The notes below the pieces were generated by a model. That model made no database searches and was not told the origin of the DNA. It worked only from the letters and a program-made list of their open reading frames with translations. From contig NZ_QBKI01000011.1 in the NCBI RefSeq assembly GCF_003054055.1, positions 124,001 to 188,000 on the forward strand: a stretch of 64,000 bases of DNA, read 5' to 3'. Position 1 is the first letter of the stretch, and the number at the start of each line of letters is the position of its first letter. Below, in pieces: positions 50,313-58,511 of the stretch. The position numbers and the translations under genes are program-made. This DNA comes from Pontibacter mucosus. GTDB taxonomy: Bacteria; Bacteroidota; Bacteroidia; Cytophagales; Hymenobacteraceae.

Positions 50313-50441
50313 TCAAATTTGGTTGATGTACACTTTTTAACGGATGCCAGAGGCTTGGGTTTAGCCCTTTCCTAACCCTGGGCCGCATGCCCGCCGTAGA
50401 ACCAGGTAGTATTGTACCATCAATCTTTAAAGAAACAAGCT

Positions 50442-51140
50442 ATGAGAGACGACAGAAGAGAGAACTTCAGACGACAGGAAGAGTACCGCGAGGACCCGGA
50501 CGCACAGTGGCTGCACACGCACCATCACGGGCAAAACTCCGATAGGGGAAACTACACCGTGGATACGCAATTTAACAGGGGCTACGGCACTAACCGGGCC
50601 AGCCAGTTCGGCGACAACACCAGCTTTAACAGCAACGAGGACCAGTGGCAAATGTACCCGCAGGGCCGCTTTCAGGCCGGAGGGGCGCAATACAGCGGCC
50701 AGGACTATACGCGAGGCAGCCGTAGCGATGACAACCCTTACGGCATGACCTACGTGCCAAGAGATGATCACAACTCCGGTCGCCACTACGAGCCGCAGGC
50801 CGATTACTCTGACCGCGATTACAGCGACCTCCGCCGCCAGGGCCAGTCCAACTACCGCTCTGGCATGGCCGATGAGCGCTTCGGCCATGATGTGCGCCGT
50901 GGCGACAACAGCGGCAGCTGGGCGCGCGGGCAGCGGGGAGACTATGAATCCTACCGTCGCTACGAGCAAGGCAACCGCAACTACGACAACGACTACAGCG
51001 GCGGCTTCAGCGGCCGTAACTATACGCCGGGCACCGAGCACTATGGCGAGGGCGGCCGCTACAGCCGGCTGGATAACCGGCACGACCGTGGCGGTAACAG
51101 CGACAGAGAACGCTACATGCGCGATCGCGACCGCCGCTAA
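50442..51140 (+). CDS. Low-complexity hydrophilic protein
   Basis: Protein of 232 residues from ATG 50442 (MRDDRRENFRRQEEYREDPD); an upstream in-frame start at 50412 adds ten residues. It is rich in Arg, Asp, Gly, Tyr, Ser and Asn with repeated RDY/RGDY-type elements and ends in a basic-acidic RDRDRR. It has no hydrophobic core, signal or membrane segment, and should be disordered. It is divergent from the 233-residue protein and followed 75 bases later by a similar 187-residue protein whose start (MRDERDMHYG) resembles its own. Function unknown. Confidence 0.65.
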   Translation: MRDDRRENFRRQEEYREDPDAQWLHTHHHGQNSDRGNYTVDTQFNRGYGTNRASQFGDNTSFNSNEDQWQMYPQGRFQAGGAQYSGQDYTRGSRSDDNPYGMTYVPRDDHNSGRHYEPQADYSDRDYSDLRRQGQSNYRSGMADERFGHDVRRGDNSGSWARGQRGDYESYRRYEQGNRNYDNDYSGGFSGRNYTPGTEHYGEGGRYSRLDNRHDRGGNSDRERYMRDRDRR

Positions 51141-51215
51141 TGGCCAAACAAAAGTATAACATGTATAACCAAGGCGGCACCAGCTCATAAGGTGTCGCTT
51201 ATACTTTAAAGAATT

Positions 51216-51779
51216 ATGAGAGACGAAAGAGATATGCATTACGGCGACTATAGCCGCCACTACGAACAGGAGGGGTATGGAGACCAGGATAATTGGCGCC
51301 GCCACGGCCGGGAGCACGCCCACTCAGGCGACACACGGCATGAGCCGCGACGTCATTTCCGGCTCCAGCACAGCCAGGAGTATGGCCGCAGGGGAGGGGA
51401 AGCCGGAACCCGCGAGGACTTTTACAACGAGATGTACGACATCTCGAACTATACCGACATGCCGCGCTCAGCGGATTATGGCCTGCCCCGTGGCGCCGAG
51501 AACGACCTGGACATGGTAGAGCGCTTCCCTTATGCGGAAGGGCCTTACGGAGGGCAGCCAAGGCATTACCGCTACAACACCGGCTATAACCCCAACTATG
51601 ACAACCCCGAGGAGGGGGACATGTACCGCGACTTCGACAGCCGCGGAAACCATGGCTATCGCCACGATGCCTCCTATGGCAACCAGGACGAGTTCCGGGA
51701 GTTCGGTAATGACCGCTACGGCCGGCACGACCAGTCCAACCAGGGCTACTACGGGTATTTTGGAGGCTACAACAGGTAA
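51216..51779 (+). CDS. Low-complexity hydrophilic protein
   Basis: Protein of 187 residues, rich in Tyr, Arg, Gly, Asp, Asn and His, starting MRDERDMHYGDYSRHYEQ like the preceding protein. Slightly more ordered stretches occur in the middle (TREDFYNEMYDISNYTDMP and YGLPRGAENDLDMVERFPYAEGPYGG). The C-terminus is YYGYFGGYNR. It probably forms an operon with the gene at 50442. The AAGTATA word stands directly upstream of the start. No family recognised; composition suggests a disordered, possibly stress-linked or condensate-forming protein. Confidence 0.65.
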   Translation: MRDERDMHYGDYSRHYEQEGYGDQDNWRRHGREHAHSGDTRHEPRRHFRLQHSQEYGRRGGEAGTREDFYNEMYDISNYTDMPRSADYGLPRGAENDLDMVERFPYAEGPYGGQPRHYRYNTGYNPNYDNPEEGDMYRDFDSRGNHGYRHDASYGNQDEFREFGNDRYGRHDQSNQGYYGYFGGYNR

Positions 51780-51844
51780 GATGTACATTCTTTGTAACCT
51801 TACCGTATAAGGAGCTGTACATTGTATTAAATTTCCATCTGAGA

Positions 51845-51876
51845 AAAGGCCGCGGCAGGAGCTGCGGCTTTTTTTA
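51845..51876 (+). terminator. Terminator of low-complexity gene pair
   Basis: An imperfect GC-rich stem (AAAGGCCGCGGC / GCTGCGGCTTT) with loop AGGA is followed by seven T. Confidence 0.75.
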
Positions 51877-51896
51877 TGCTCCACAGTGCCCTTCAT

Positions 51897-51917
51897 CTAT
51901 ACTTTCCGAAAGTATAG
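51897..51917. repeat. Inverted pair of the AAGTATA word
   Basis: CTATACTTTC (51897-51906) and GAAAGTATAG (51908-51917) are exact reverse complements separated by one base. It lies upstream of the arsR gene and could be an operator or simply an inverted pair of the dispersed word. Confidence 0.6.
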
Positions 51918-52025
51918 CTTTATACTCTTTTAGCAGCAAGCGGCGCAGTTCCCACTCTTACATCTATACTTTATACCTTATGGTCTCAAAAAAATCAGGG
52001 GAAGTGTTTGGTGAATATTATACTA

Positions 52026-52046
52026 TGTCGTATGTTTACGTCATAC
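52026..52046 (+). promoter_or_regulatory. Possible ArsR operator
   Basis: GTATG and CATAC form an inverted repeat around TTTACGT just upstream of the arsR ATG at 52059. The position fits an autoregulatory ArsR site overlapping the promoter. Evidence is limited to the dyad. Confidence 0.35.
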
Positions 52047-52058
52047 TTCATTAAGCAC

Positions 52059-52397
52059 ATGACTTACACCAAAGCCACAGCGTTTAGCCCAGAGCAGCAG
52101 GAGGTAGCCCGCATTGCTAAGGTACTCTCGCACCCGGCGCGCATTGCCATTCTGCAGCACCTGGCCGAGGCCAAGACCTGTATCTCAGGCGATATTTCCA
52201 GTGCCTTGCCGCTGAGCCGCACCACCGTGTCGCAGCACCTGACCGAGCTCAAGAATGCCGGGTTGATAAAAGGCGAAATCGACGGCCTTACCGTCTGCTA
52301 CTGCATCGACCAGGAACAGTATGACCGGGCCAGGCAACTGCTGGAAAGTATGCTGGCTGCCATTAAAAGCAGCTGCTGTACCGATACCTGTTGTTAA
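52059..52397 (+). CDS. arsR: ArsR-family metalloregulator
   Basis: Winged-helix repressor of 112 residues from ATG 52059 (MTYTKATAFSPEQQEVARIAKVLSHPARIAIL); an upstream start adds 17 unlikely residues. The helix-turn-helix is ISSALPLSRTTVSQHLTELKNAGLI. Cysteines occur at CISGD and in the C-terminal SSCCTDTCC tail, which could bind As(III). The gene heads arsR-arsI-metallophosphoesterase-acr3, all on the same strand, so it is very likely the arsenite-responsive repressor of this operon. Confidence 0.9.
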   Translation: MTYTKATAFSPEQQEVARIAKVLSHPARIAILQHLAEAKTCISGDISSALPLSRTTVSQHLTELKNAGLIKGEIDGLTVCYCIDQEQYDRARQLLESMLAAIKSSCCTDTCC

Positions 52398-52429
52398 CAT
52401 AATTCTTCAACCGATAAATAAATATACAG

Positions 52430-52963
52430 ATGAATACTTCCCTTTTTCCGCGGATGCACGTGAGCCTCTACGTGTCCGATATCCAAAAAACCACGCAATT
52501 CTATACTTCCTTTTTCGGCCAGGAGCCTGTTAAGGTAAAGCACAACTACGCCAAGTATGTGCTGGAGCAGCCTTCGCTCATCATTTCCTTTGTCGAGAAT
52601 CCGGAGCGGGTGCAGGCGCACTTTGGCCACATGGGTATCCAAGTGGAGACCAAGCAGGAGCTGGAGCAGCGCCTGGAGGTGGCCAAGGCCAAAGGCCTGG
52701 TGATGAAGGAGGAAATCGGCACGGCCTGCTGCTATGCCGTGCAGGATAAGTTCTGGGTGGAGGACCCGGACGGGGTGCAGTGGGAAGTATACTACTTCCA
52801 CGAGGATGCCGAGTTCAACGACCCGCACTACGAAAGTGCCGACGCCAGCGCCTGCTGCATGCCGCCTGCCCAGGAGCAGAAGCCAAAAGTGCAGCTCGCT
52901 GACATCAGCATCATGACAGATTTTGAGGGCCAGGCCTGTACGCCCGGCAGTGGCTGCTGCTAA
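52430..52963 (+). CDS. arsI: ArsI/CadI-family arsenical dioxygenase
   Basis: Glyoxalase-fold (vicinal oxygen chelate) protein of 177 residues of the ArsI/CadI family. ArsI is a non-heme iron C-As lyase that demethylates methylarsenite. The N-terminal motif is MHVSLYVSDIQKTTQFYTSFFG. The vicinal cysteine pair that binds trivalent organoarsenicals is C100-C101 in GTACCYAVQDKFWVEDPDGVQWEVYYF, matching the known ArsI pair. Extra cysteines are in ASACCMPP and the C-terminal CTPGSGCC. It starts 32 bases after arsR. Confidence 0.9.
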   Translation: MNTSLFPRMHVSLYVSDIQKTTQFYTSFFGQEPVKVKHNYAKYVLEQPSLIISFVENPERVQAHFGHMGIQVETKQELEQRLEVAKAKGLVMKEEIGTACCYAVQDKFWVEDPDGVQWEVYYFHEDAEFNDPHYESADASACCMPPAQEQKPKVQLADISIMTDFEGQACTPGSGCC

Positions 52964-53051
52964 GAAGAAAGTATAAAAAACATCAGCAGATGAAGTATAA
53001 GCAGTTCACCTGTTGATGCTTTTAGCCTTTTAGATAAACCAACACTCACGT

Positions 53052-53816
53052 ATGAAGATAGCTTTCTTTAGTGACATCCACGCCAACCTGCCTGCCATGG
53101 AGGCGGTACTGCAGGACCTGGAGCAAAAACAACCCGACATGGTATACTGCCTCGGCGACCTGGTAGGGTATAACGTATGGGCCAACGAGGTTGTGGAGCT
53201 CATCCGGAAGCACCGCATTCCCACCATCGCCGGAAACTACGACGAGGGCGTGGGCCTGCACAGCGACGATTGCGGCTGCGCCTATAAATCCGAAGAGGAC
53301 AAGTCCCGCGGCAGCCAGTCCATCGACTACACCAACCAAATTATCAGCCCCGGGAACCGGAAATACCTGCGCGAGTTGCCGCGCCACCTCCGGGTAGATT
53401 TTCAAACGGAAGAAGGGGAGAAGCTACGGATTTTAATGGTGCATGGGAGCCCGCGCAAAATTAACGAGTACCTGTTCGAGGACCGGCCGGAGAACAGCCT
53501 GCTCCGCATCATGGAAGACGCCGGGGCAGACATCCTGCTTTTTGGCCATACCCACAAGCCATATCACCGGCAGTTGGAGTCGCATGGAAAGTATAAGCAC
53601 GCTATTAACCTGGGTTCTGTGGGCAAGCCGAAGGACGGGGACCCGCGTGCCTGCTATGTGCTGCTCGAACTGAACGAGAACAGCTCCGCCGCCGTGGCCG
53701 AAAGTATAAACGTGACTTTCGTGCGCGTGCCGTACGATGTGGAGCAGGCAGCCCGTGCCGTGGAGGAGAGCCCATTACCCAATGAGTTTGCGGACATGCT
53801 GCGGAACGCTTATTAA
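53052..53816 (+). CDS. Metallophosphoesterase in arsenic operon
   Basis: Calcineurin-like phosphoesterase of 254 residues, cytoplasmic. Metal-binding motifs in order: FFSDIHANLPAM, CLGDLVGYN, GNYDEGV, MVHGSP and LFGHTHKPY. The layout is that of the YfcE/MJ0936-like group, with an insert containing DDCGCAYKSEEDKS after the GNYDE motif, where a Cys pair could bind a metalloid. It stands between arsI and acr3 on the same strand. A role in arsenic stress is suggested by position only; its substrate is unknown. Confidence 0.85.
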   Translation: MKIAFFSDIHANLPAMEAVLQDLEQKQPDMVYCLGDLVGYNVWANEVVELIRKHRIPTIAGNYDEGVGLHSDDCGCAYKSEEDKSRGSQSIDYTNQIISPGNRKYLRELPRHLRVDFQTEEGEKLRILMVHGSPRKINEYLFEDRPENSLLRIMEDAGADILLFGHTHKPYHRQLESHGKYKHAINLGSVGKPKDGDPRACYVLLELNENSSAAVAESINVTFVRVPYDVEQAARAVEESPLPNEFADMLRNAY

Positions 53817-53842
53817 AGTATAAATATTAGCTATTTATACTT
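53816..53842. repeat. Inverted pair of the AAGTATA word before acr3
   Basis: AAGTATAAATA (53816-53826) and TATTTATACTT (53832-53842) form an 11-bp stem with loop TTAGC, overlapping the end of the phosphoesterase gene and preceding acr3. A third copy follows at about 53854. Confidence 0.7.
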
Positions 53843-53870
53843 CGCTACTTAAAGTATAACTCTATATTAC

Positions 53871-54956
53871 ATGACAACCTGCAACCCCACTTATAAACGG
53901 CTACGCCTTTCCTTTCTGGACCGCTACCTGACCCTCTGGATTTTCCTGGCGATGGGCCTTGGCGTGGCGCTTGGGTACTTTGTGCCCGGCATGGAGGGCT
54001 TTATCAATTCCTTCCAGAGTGGCACTACCAACGTGCCCATCGCCCTGGGCCTGATTCTGATGATGTACCCGCCGCTGGCCAAGGTGCGCTATGAGCAACT
54101 GGGCAAAGTGTTCCGCAACTTCCGGGTGCTGTCGGTGTCGCTGGTGCTGAACTGGGTAGTGGGGCCGGTGCTTATGTTCCTGCTGGCTGTCCTCTTCCTC
54201 CGCGATTACCCTGAGTACATGGCCGGGCTGATTCTGATTGGCCTTGCCCGCTGCATCGCCATGGTCATTGTTTGGAACGAGTTGGCGGAGGGCGACCGGG
54301 AGTACGCGGCCGGCCTGGTGGCGTTTAACAGTATTTTCCAGGTGCTTTTTTACAGCCTTTTTGCCTATGTTTTCATCACGGTGCTGCCGCCGTACTTTGG
54401 CATCGAAGGGGAGGTGGTCAGCATTGGTATGGGTGAGGTGGCCGAAAGTGTGGCCATTTACCTGGGCATTCCCTTTGCCGCGGGGCTAATCTCCCGTCTG
54501 GTGCTGAAGAGGTTAAAAGGCGAGGAGTGGTACCAGCAGAAATTTCTCCCGGCCATCAGCCCGATTACCTTGGTTGCATTGCTCTTTACCATCGTGGTGA
54601 TGTTCAGCCTGAAGGGCAACACCATTGTCAGCATTCCTTTTGACGTGCTGCTGCTGGCCGTGCCACTGGTCATCTACTTTGCGGTGATGTTTCTCCTGAG
54701 CTTTTTTGCCGGCAAGCTGGTGGGCGCCGATTACGCGCAGAATGCAGCCATCTCGTTCACGGCGGCCGGAAACAACTTTGAGCTGGCTATTGCGGTGGCT
54801 ATCGGTGTGTTCGGCATTCACTCTGGCCAAGCCTTTGTCGGGGTGGTGGGGCCGCTGGTGGAGGTACCGGTGCTTATACTTCTGGTAAATGTGGCGCAGT
54901 GGCTGCGAAAGCGGTTTTACCCCGCACCGGTGGCACCGGAGAAAGTGCTTCGCTAA
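53871..54956 (+). CDS. acr3: ACR3-family arsenite efflux transporter
   Basis: Inner-membrane arsenite exporter of 361 residues with ten predicted helices. The key residue C128 lies in the family motif GLARCIAMVIVWNELA, and the second conserved core AAISFTAAGNNFELAIAVAIGVFG includes the Glu of the broken helix. It exports As(III) using proton motive force. It is last in the arsenic operon, 54 bases after the phosphoesterase. A terminator follows. Confidence 0.95.
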   Translation: MTTCNPTYKRLRLSFLDRYLTLWIFLAMGLGVALGYFVPGMEGFINSFQSGTTNVPIALGLILMMYPPLAKVRYEQLGKVFRNFRVLSVSLVLNWVVGPVLMFLLAVLFLRDYPEYMAGLILIGLARCIAMVIVWNELAEGDREYAAGLVAFNSIFQVLFYSLFAYVFITVLPPYFGIEGEVVSIGMGEVAESVAIYLGIPFAAGLISRLVLKRLKGEEWYQQKFLPAISPITLVALLFTIVVMFSLKGNTIVSIPFDVLLLAVPLVIYFAVMFLLSFFAGKLVGADYAQNAAISFTAAGNNFELAIAVAIGVFGIHSGQAFVGVVGPLVEVPVLILLVNVAQWLRKRFYPAPVAPEKVLR

Positions 54957-54984
54957 CCAACGTATAAACTTGAAGTATACTTCT

Positions 54985-55015
54985 AAAGCCCGCCGAAAGT
55001 ATGGCGGGCTTTTTT
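54985..55015 (+). terminator. Terminator of arsenic operon, AAGTAT loop
   Basis: A 10-bp stem AAAGCCCGCC / GGCGGGCTTT has loop GAAAGTAT and six or more T after it. A 12-bp palindrome GAAGTATACTTC stands just before it (54972-54983). Confidence 0.88.
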
Positions 55016-55076
55016 ATGCCCCCTGTTCAGATTTCCTTCAGACTTCTTGCCTAAATTACCGTTTCTGAAGAAAACT

Positions 55077-55754
55077 ATGAAAGTATTAGTAATAGAAGAC
55101 GAAATCGCCCTGAAGGATTCGATTGTGGCGTACCTGAAGCAGGAGGGCTATACCTGCGATGCCGCTACAGATTACCCCAGCGCCCTGCTCAAAACTGCCT
55201 CGCACACCTACGCCTGTGTGGTGGTCGACCTGACCTTGCCTGGCGGCAATGGCCTGAACATCGTGCGCTCGCTCAAAGAAAATAACGCCGATACCGGCAT
55301 CATTATTATTTCTGCTAAAAATGCGCTGGACGATAAAATCACGGGGCTGGAAGTAGGCGCCGACGATTACCTGACCAAGCCTTTCCACTTGTCGGAGCTG
55401 AATGCGCGGCTGAAGTCGGTGCTGCGGCGGCGCAATTTTAACGGGCAAAAAGTGCTGCGCGTGGGGGAGGTGGAAGTACAGCCCGATGCGGCCGAGGCCT
55501 CCGTGGCGGGCAAGCAACTTACGCTCACCCGCAAGGAGTACGAACTGCTCTTATACTTTGTCTCTAACCGCAACCGCGTGCTTACCAAGGAGTCCATCGC
55601 CGAGTACCTTTGGGGCGACCACATCGAAATGCTCGACTCGCTCGACTTTGTGTACACCCACATCAAGAACCTGCGCCGCAAGATAGTGGAGGCCGGCGGC
55701 CAGGATTACATCCAGACGGTGTACGGGCTGGGCTATAAGTTCATGAGCCCATGA
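55077..55754 (+). CDS. OmpR-family response regulator
   Basis: DNA-binding response regulator of 225 residues from ATG 55077 (MKVLVIEDEIALKDSIVAYLKQEGY). The receiver domain has acidic pocket E8-D9, phospho-acceptor D51 in VVVDLTLPGG, and the Lys in LTKPFHLSEL. The C-terminal winged helix (about residues 125-225) ends LDFVYTHIKNLRRKI and YIQTVYGLGYKF. Its stop overlaps the start of the histidine kinase by four bases (ATGA), so they form a cognate pair. The likely target is the PepSY-like lipoprotein downstream. Confidence 0.94.
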   Translation: MKVLVIEDEIALKDSIVAYLKQEGYTCDAATDYPSALLKTASHTYACVVVDLTLPGGNGLNIVRSLKENNADTGIIIISAKNALDDKITGLEVGADDYLTKPFHLSELNARLKSVLRRRNFNGQKVLRVGEVEVQPDAAEASVAGKQLTLTRKEYELLLYFVSNRNRVLTKESIAEYLWGDHIEMLDSLDFVYTHIKNLRRKIVEAGGQDYIQTVYGLGYKFMSP

Positions 55755-57016
55755 GAGTACTGACCAAGACCAGTTTATACTATCTGCTGGTATCGCTGGT
55801 GGTGTTTGCGGTGGGCGGCACGGTGTTTTACCTGTCGTTGCGCGAGGAGATTTACGATGAGGTGGACGATCAGCTCTTCACCGACAAGGAGAACATCATC
55901 GCCTACATCCAAAAGCACGACCGCCTCCCCAACGTTACCTCCGGCATCTCGGAGGCCATACACGTGCGCGAGGCCGACCCGGAGAACCTTGTGATGGAGC
56001 ACCTGTCGGACACGCTCATCTACAGCACCTACGACGAGGAGGACATCCCGTTCCGCAAGCTCACCTTTACCGTCTACCGCCAGGGCAAACCTTACGAGTA
56101 CACGATCTTCAAGTCGCTGATGGATTTTGACGACCTGACGGAGAGCACGGTGCTGGCCATGATCTGGATTTTTATACTTTTGCTCGTCGGGCTGGTGTTC
56201 GTAAACTACTACACCAATAAGTATACCTGGCGCCATTTTTACGACACGCTTGCCCGGATTAAGGAATACCGCCTGAGCCACCACCAGCCGCTCATGCTGA
56301 AGGAAAGCTCCACCACCGAGTTTGAGGAGCTTAACCAGGTGCTGCAAAGCATGACCGGCAAAATTCACAGCGACTTTCTCAACCTCAAGGAGTTCACCGA
56401 GAACGTGTCGCATGAGATACAGACGCCGCTGGCTATCGTGAGCAGTAAAGTGGAGCTGTTCATGCAGTCCGAAAACCTGACCGAGGAGCAGGCCCAGATG
56501 CTGTCGGACATGTATGGCGCCCTGAACCGGCTGGCCCGCCTGAACAAGTCGCTCATCCTGCTCACCCGCATCGAGAACCGCGAGTTTACTGTTGAGGAGC
56601 AGGTGCCGCTGCACCGGCTGCTGCAGGAGCAACTCACGCACCTGCAGGAAATCATCAGCATGCGCGGCCTGGAGTTGGAAGTAGAGGAGATGGAGGAAGT
56701 ATACGTGCAGATGAACAGCGGCCTGACGGACGTGCTGCTGCAGAACCTGCTCAACAACGCCATCAAGCACAACCACGCGGGCGGAAGTATAAAAGTACTG
56801 CTAAACCGGCAGAAGCTCTGCATCCGCAATACCGGCGAGGCCCCGCAGGACCAGCCTGAGCGGCTGTTCGGACGCTTCCGCACCGGCGACGATGCCGTGG
56901 GCTCGTTGGGCATCGGGCTGGCACTCGTCAAGAAAATCTGTGACCTCTACGGGCTCCTCCCCAAGTATAACTTTAAAGACGGCGAACACAGCCTCTGCAT
57001 TTATTTTACAAAATAG
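55751..57016 (+). CDS. Sensor histidine kinase
   Basis: Membrane kinase of 421 residues. Two membrane segments at about residues 7-28 and 136-156 (VLAMIWIFILLLVGLVFVNYY) bracket a periplasmic sensor domain of about 105 residues rich in acidic residues. HisKA follows with phospho-acceptor H221 in ENVSHEIQTPLAI, then the ATPase domain with LLNNAIKHN and SLGIGLALVKKICDLYG. It lacks a separate HAMP motif of obvious quality. Coupled to the OmpR regulator. The arrangement resembles Bacteroidota systems that control PepSY-like periplasmic proteins. Confidence 0.92.
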   Translation: MRVLTKTSLYYLLVSLVVFAVGGTVFYLSLREEIYDEVDDQLFTDKENIIAYIQKHDRLPNVTSGISEAIHVREADPENLVMEHLSDTLIYSTYDEEDIPFRKLTFTVYRQGKPYEYTIFKSLMDFDDLTESTVLAMIWIFILLLVGLVFVNYYTNKYTWRHFYDTLARIKEYRLSHHQPLMLKESSTTEFEELNQVLQSMTGKIHSDFLNLKEFTENVSHEIQTPLAIVSSKVELFMQSENLTEEQAQMLSDMYGALNRLARLNKSLILLTRIENREFTVEEQVPLHRLLQEQLTHLQEIISMRGLELEVEEMEEVYVQMNSGLTDVLLQNLLNNAIKHNHAGGSIKVLLNRQKLCIRNTGEAPQDQPERLFGRFRTGDDAVGSLGIGLALVKKICDLYGLLPKYNFKDGEHSLCIYFTK

Positions 57017-57101
57017 CCTTCGTCACAGCCCTTCCTTCAGATTCTCTTCAGATTCCGAAAGTATACTTGTATAAACAGGTAGAATATTAACACTTAAGTA
57101 T

Positions 57102-58439
57102 ATGAATAGGAAGTTTTTGTTGAATATGCTGCTGGGGGTGACTGTTATGTGGGGAGCCACCTCGTGCAGCGAGATGAATGAGGAAATAGCCGACATCAGA
57201 GGGGAAATAAGTGAGTTGTGGGAGAAAGTTGAAGTTCCGGAGGCAGTGATGACACAATTTGCCTCTCTTTACCCGGATGTGAAAAATCCCGATTGGGAAG
57301 AGGAGCCGGAAGGGTTTGAGGTGGAGTTTGACCTGGGCGGGCGTGAGCGAAAAGTGCTGTTCAGTGCTACAGGAGAACTGTTGAAGGTAGAGGAGGAAAT
57401 TAATACTACGGGGCTGCCCCAAGAGGTGATAAAGTATGTGCAGGAGCATTTTGCCGACTTTACCATAGATGAGGCCAACCTGGTAAAAACAGGCGAAACA
57501 CTGAAGTATGAAGTGGAACTGGAGAGCCGGAAAGGCGAAGTAGAGCTGCTTTTTGACCAGAGCGGGAAACTGCTTGCCCAACAAGGTGCGCCGGTAGCAT
57601 CAGCCGGTCCGGAGTTCCTCCAGGCATCGGTAGTAGGGGCGCTGCTGCCGGAGGCTGAGAAAACCAACGCCTTTGCCAACCCGGTTTCCTCCTGGGAGTT
57701 GCCGGCCGAGCTACGGGAGGTTTCCAGCATCGCCCTGCTGGAGGACGGGCGCATGGCCTGCGTGCAGGATGAGAAGGGAAGCATCTTTGTCTTTAACCTG
57801 AAAACCAACAAGCTGGAGGAAGAGCATCCTTTCGGGGAGCCGGGCGACTACGAGGGACTGGCTATTGACGGAAACAAAGCTTACGTACTTCGCAGCGACG
57901 GCACCGTGTTTGAAGTAAGTGACTTCCAAAGCAAGAAGCCGCAGGTAAAAACGCACAAATCCGTACTTTCCGCTAGCCAGGATACCGAGGGGCTCGCCCT
58001 CGACAAGGCCAATAACCGTTTGCTGATTGCCTGCAAGGGACACGATAAAGCGCTGGGGCAGCATAAAGGCATTTATGAGCTCAACCTCAGCACCGGTAAA
58101 ATGAACCCGGAGCCCGTTATCCGCATCCCCTTGGACCAGGAAGTGCTGAAGCAGCCTGTACCTGGAAAGAAGAAAGTGAAGGATGGGTACGATGTGCTGC
58201 AGCCCTCTTCATTGGAGATACACCCGCAAAGCGACGAGTATTACATGCTGGATGCAGTGAATAATCGCATTATGGTTTTAGAAAAAGATGGAAGCATCAC
58301 TAAATCTGCCAACCTGGATGAGGAGCAGCTACGCCAGGCCGAAGGACTTGCCTTTGGAAACAACGGCGAAGTATACATCTCCAGCGAAGGAAGCAAAACA
58401 GGGAAGGGTGTTATCCTGAAGTATGAAGCTAGTTTATAA
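57102..58439 (+). CDS. Lipoprotein with PepSY-like repeats and SdiA-regulated propeller domain
   Basis: Exported lipoprotein of 445 residues with lipobox ATSC. Residues of about 40-165 contain two PepSY-like (BLIP-type) repeats: AVMTQFASLYPDVKNPDWEEEPEGFEVEFDLGGRERKVLFSATGELL, then EVIKYVQEHFADFTIDEANLV and YEVELESRKGEVELLFDQSGKLL. Residues of about 195-445 form a beta-propeller like the SdiA-regulated/phytase-like family (VSSIALLEDGRMACVQDEKGSIFVFN, EGLAIDGNKAYVLRSDGTVFEV, SSLEIHPQSDEYYMLDAVNNRIMVL). The fusion is unusual. It follows the kinase by 85 bases and may be a target or accessory sensor of that two-component system. Confidence 0.8.
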   Translation: MNRKFLLNMLLGVTVMWGATSCSEMNEEIADIRGEISELWEKVEVPEAVMTQFASLYPDVKNPDWEEEPEGFEVEFDLGGRERKVLFSATGELLKVEEEINTTGLPQEVIKYVQEHFADFTIDEANLVKTGETLKYEVELESRKGEVELLFDQSGKLLAQQGAPVASAGPEFLQASVVGALLPEAEKTNAFANPVSSWELPAELREVSSIALLEDGRMACVQDEKGSIFVFNLKTNKLEEEHPFGEPGDYEGLAIDGNKAYVLRSDGTVFEVSDFQSKKPQVKTHKSVLSASQDTEGLALDKANNRLLIACKGHDKALGQHKGIYELNLSTGKMNPEPVIRIPLDQEVLKQPVPGKKKVKDGYDVLQPSSLEIHPQSDEYYMLDAVNNRIMVLEKDGSITKSANLDEEQLRQAEGLAFGNNGEVYISSEGSKTGKGVILKYEASL

Positions 58440-58459
58440 GCTATATTTTCCTGAAAGAG

Positions 58460-58492
58460 ACGGGGCAGCGAACAACTCGCTGCCCCGTTTTT
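58460..58492 (+). terminator. Terminator between lipoprotein and mscS genes
   Basis: A 12-bp stem ACGGGGCAGCGA / TCGCTGCCCCGT has loop ACAAC and is followed by TTTT. Convergent genes lie on both sides. Confidence 0.9.
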
Positions 58493-58511
58493 CATTATAG
58501 CTGGCGTCGGG

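Noticed and set aside
50427..51323. 298-codon minus-strand frame, Val/Ala-rich, overlapping the low-complexity genes
   Set aside because: It looks like a hydrophobic protein but arises from the complement of codons for Asp, Tyr, Asn, Arg and Gly. The plus-strand frames have sensible starts, a shared N-terminal motif and a terminator. Because both strands are open the choice is less certain than elsewhere.
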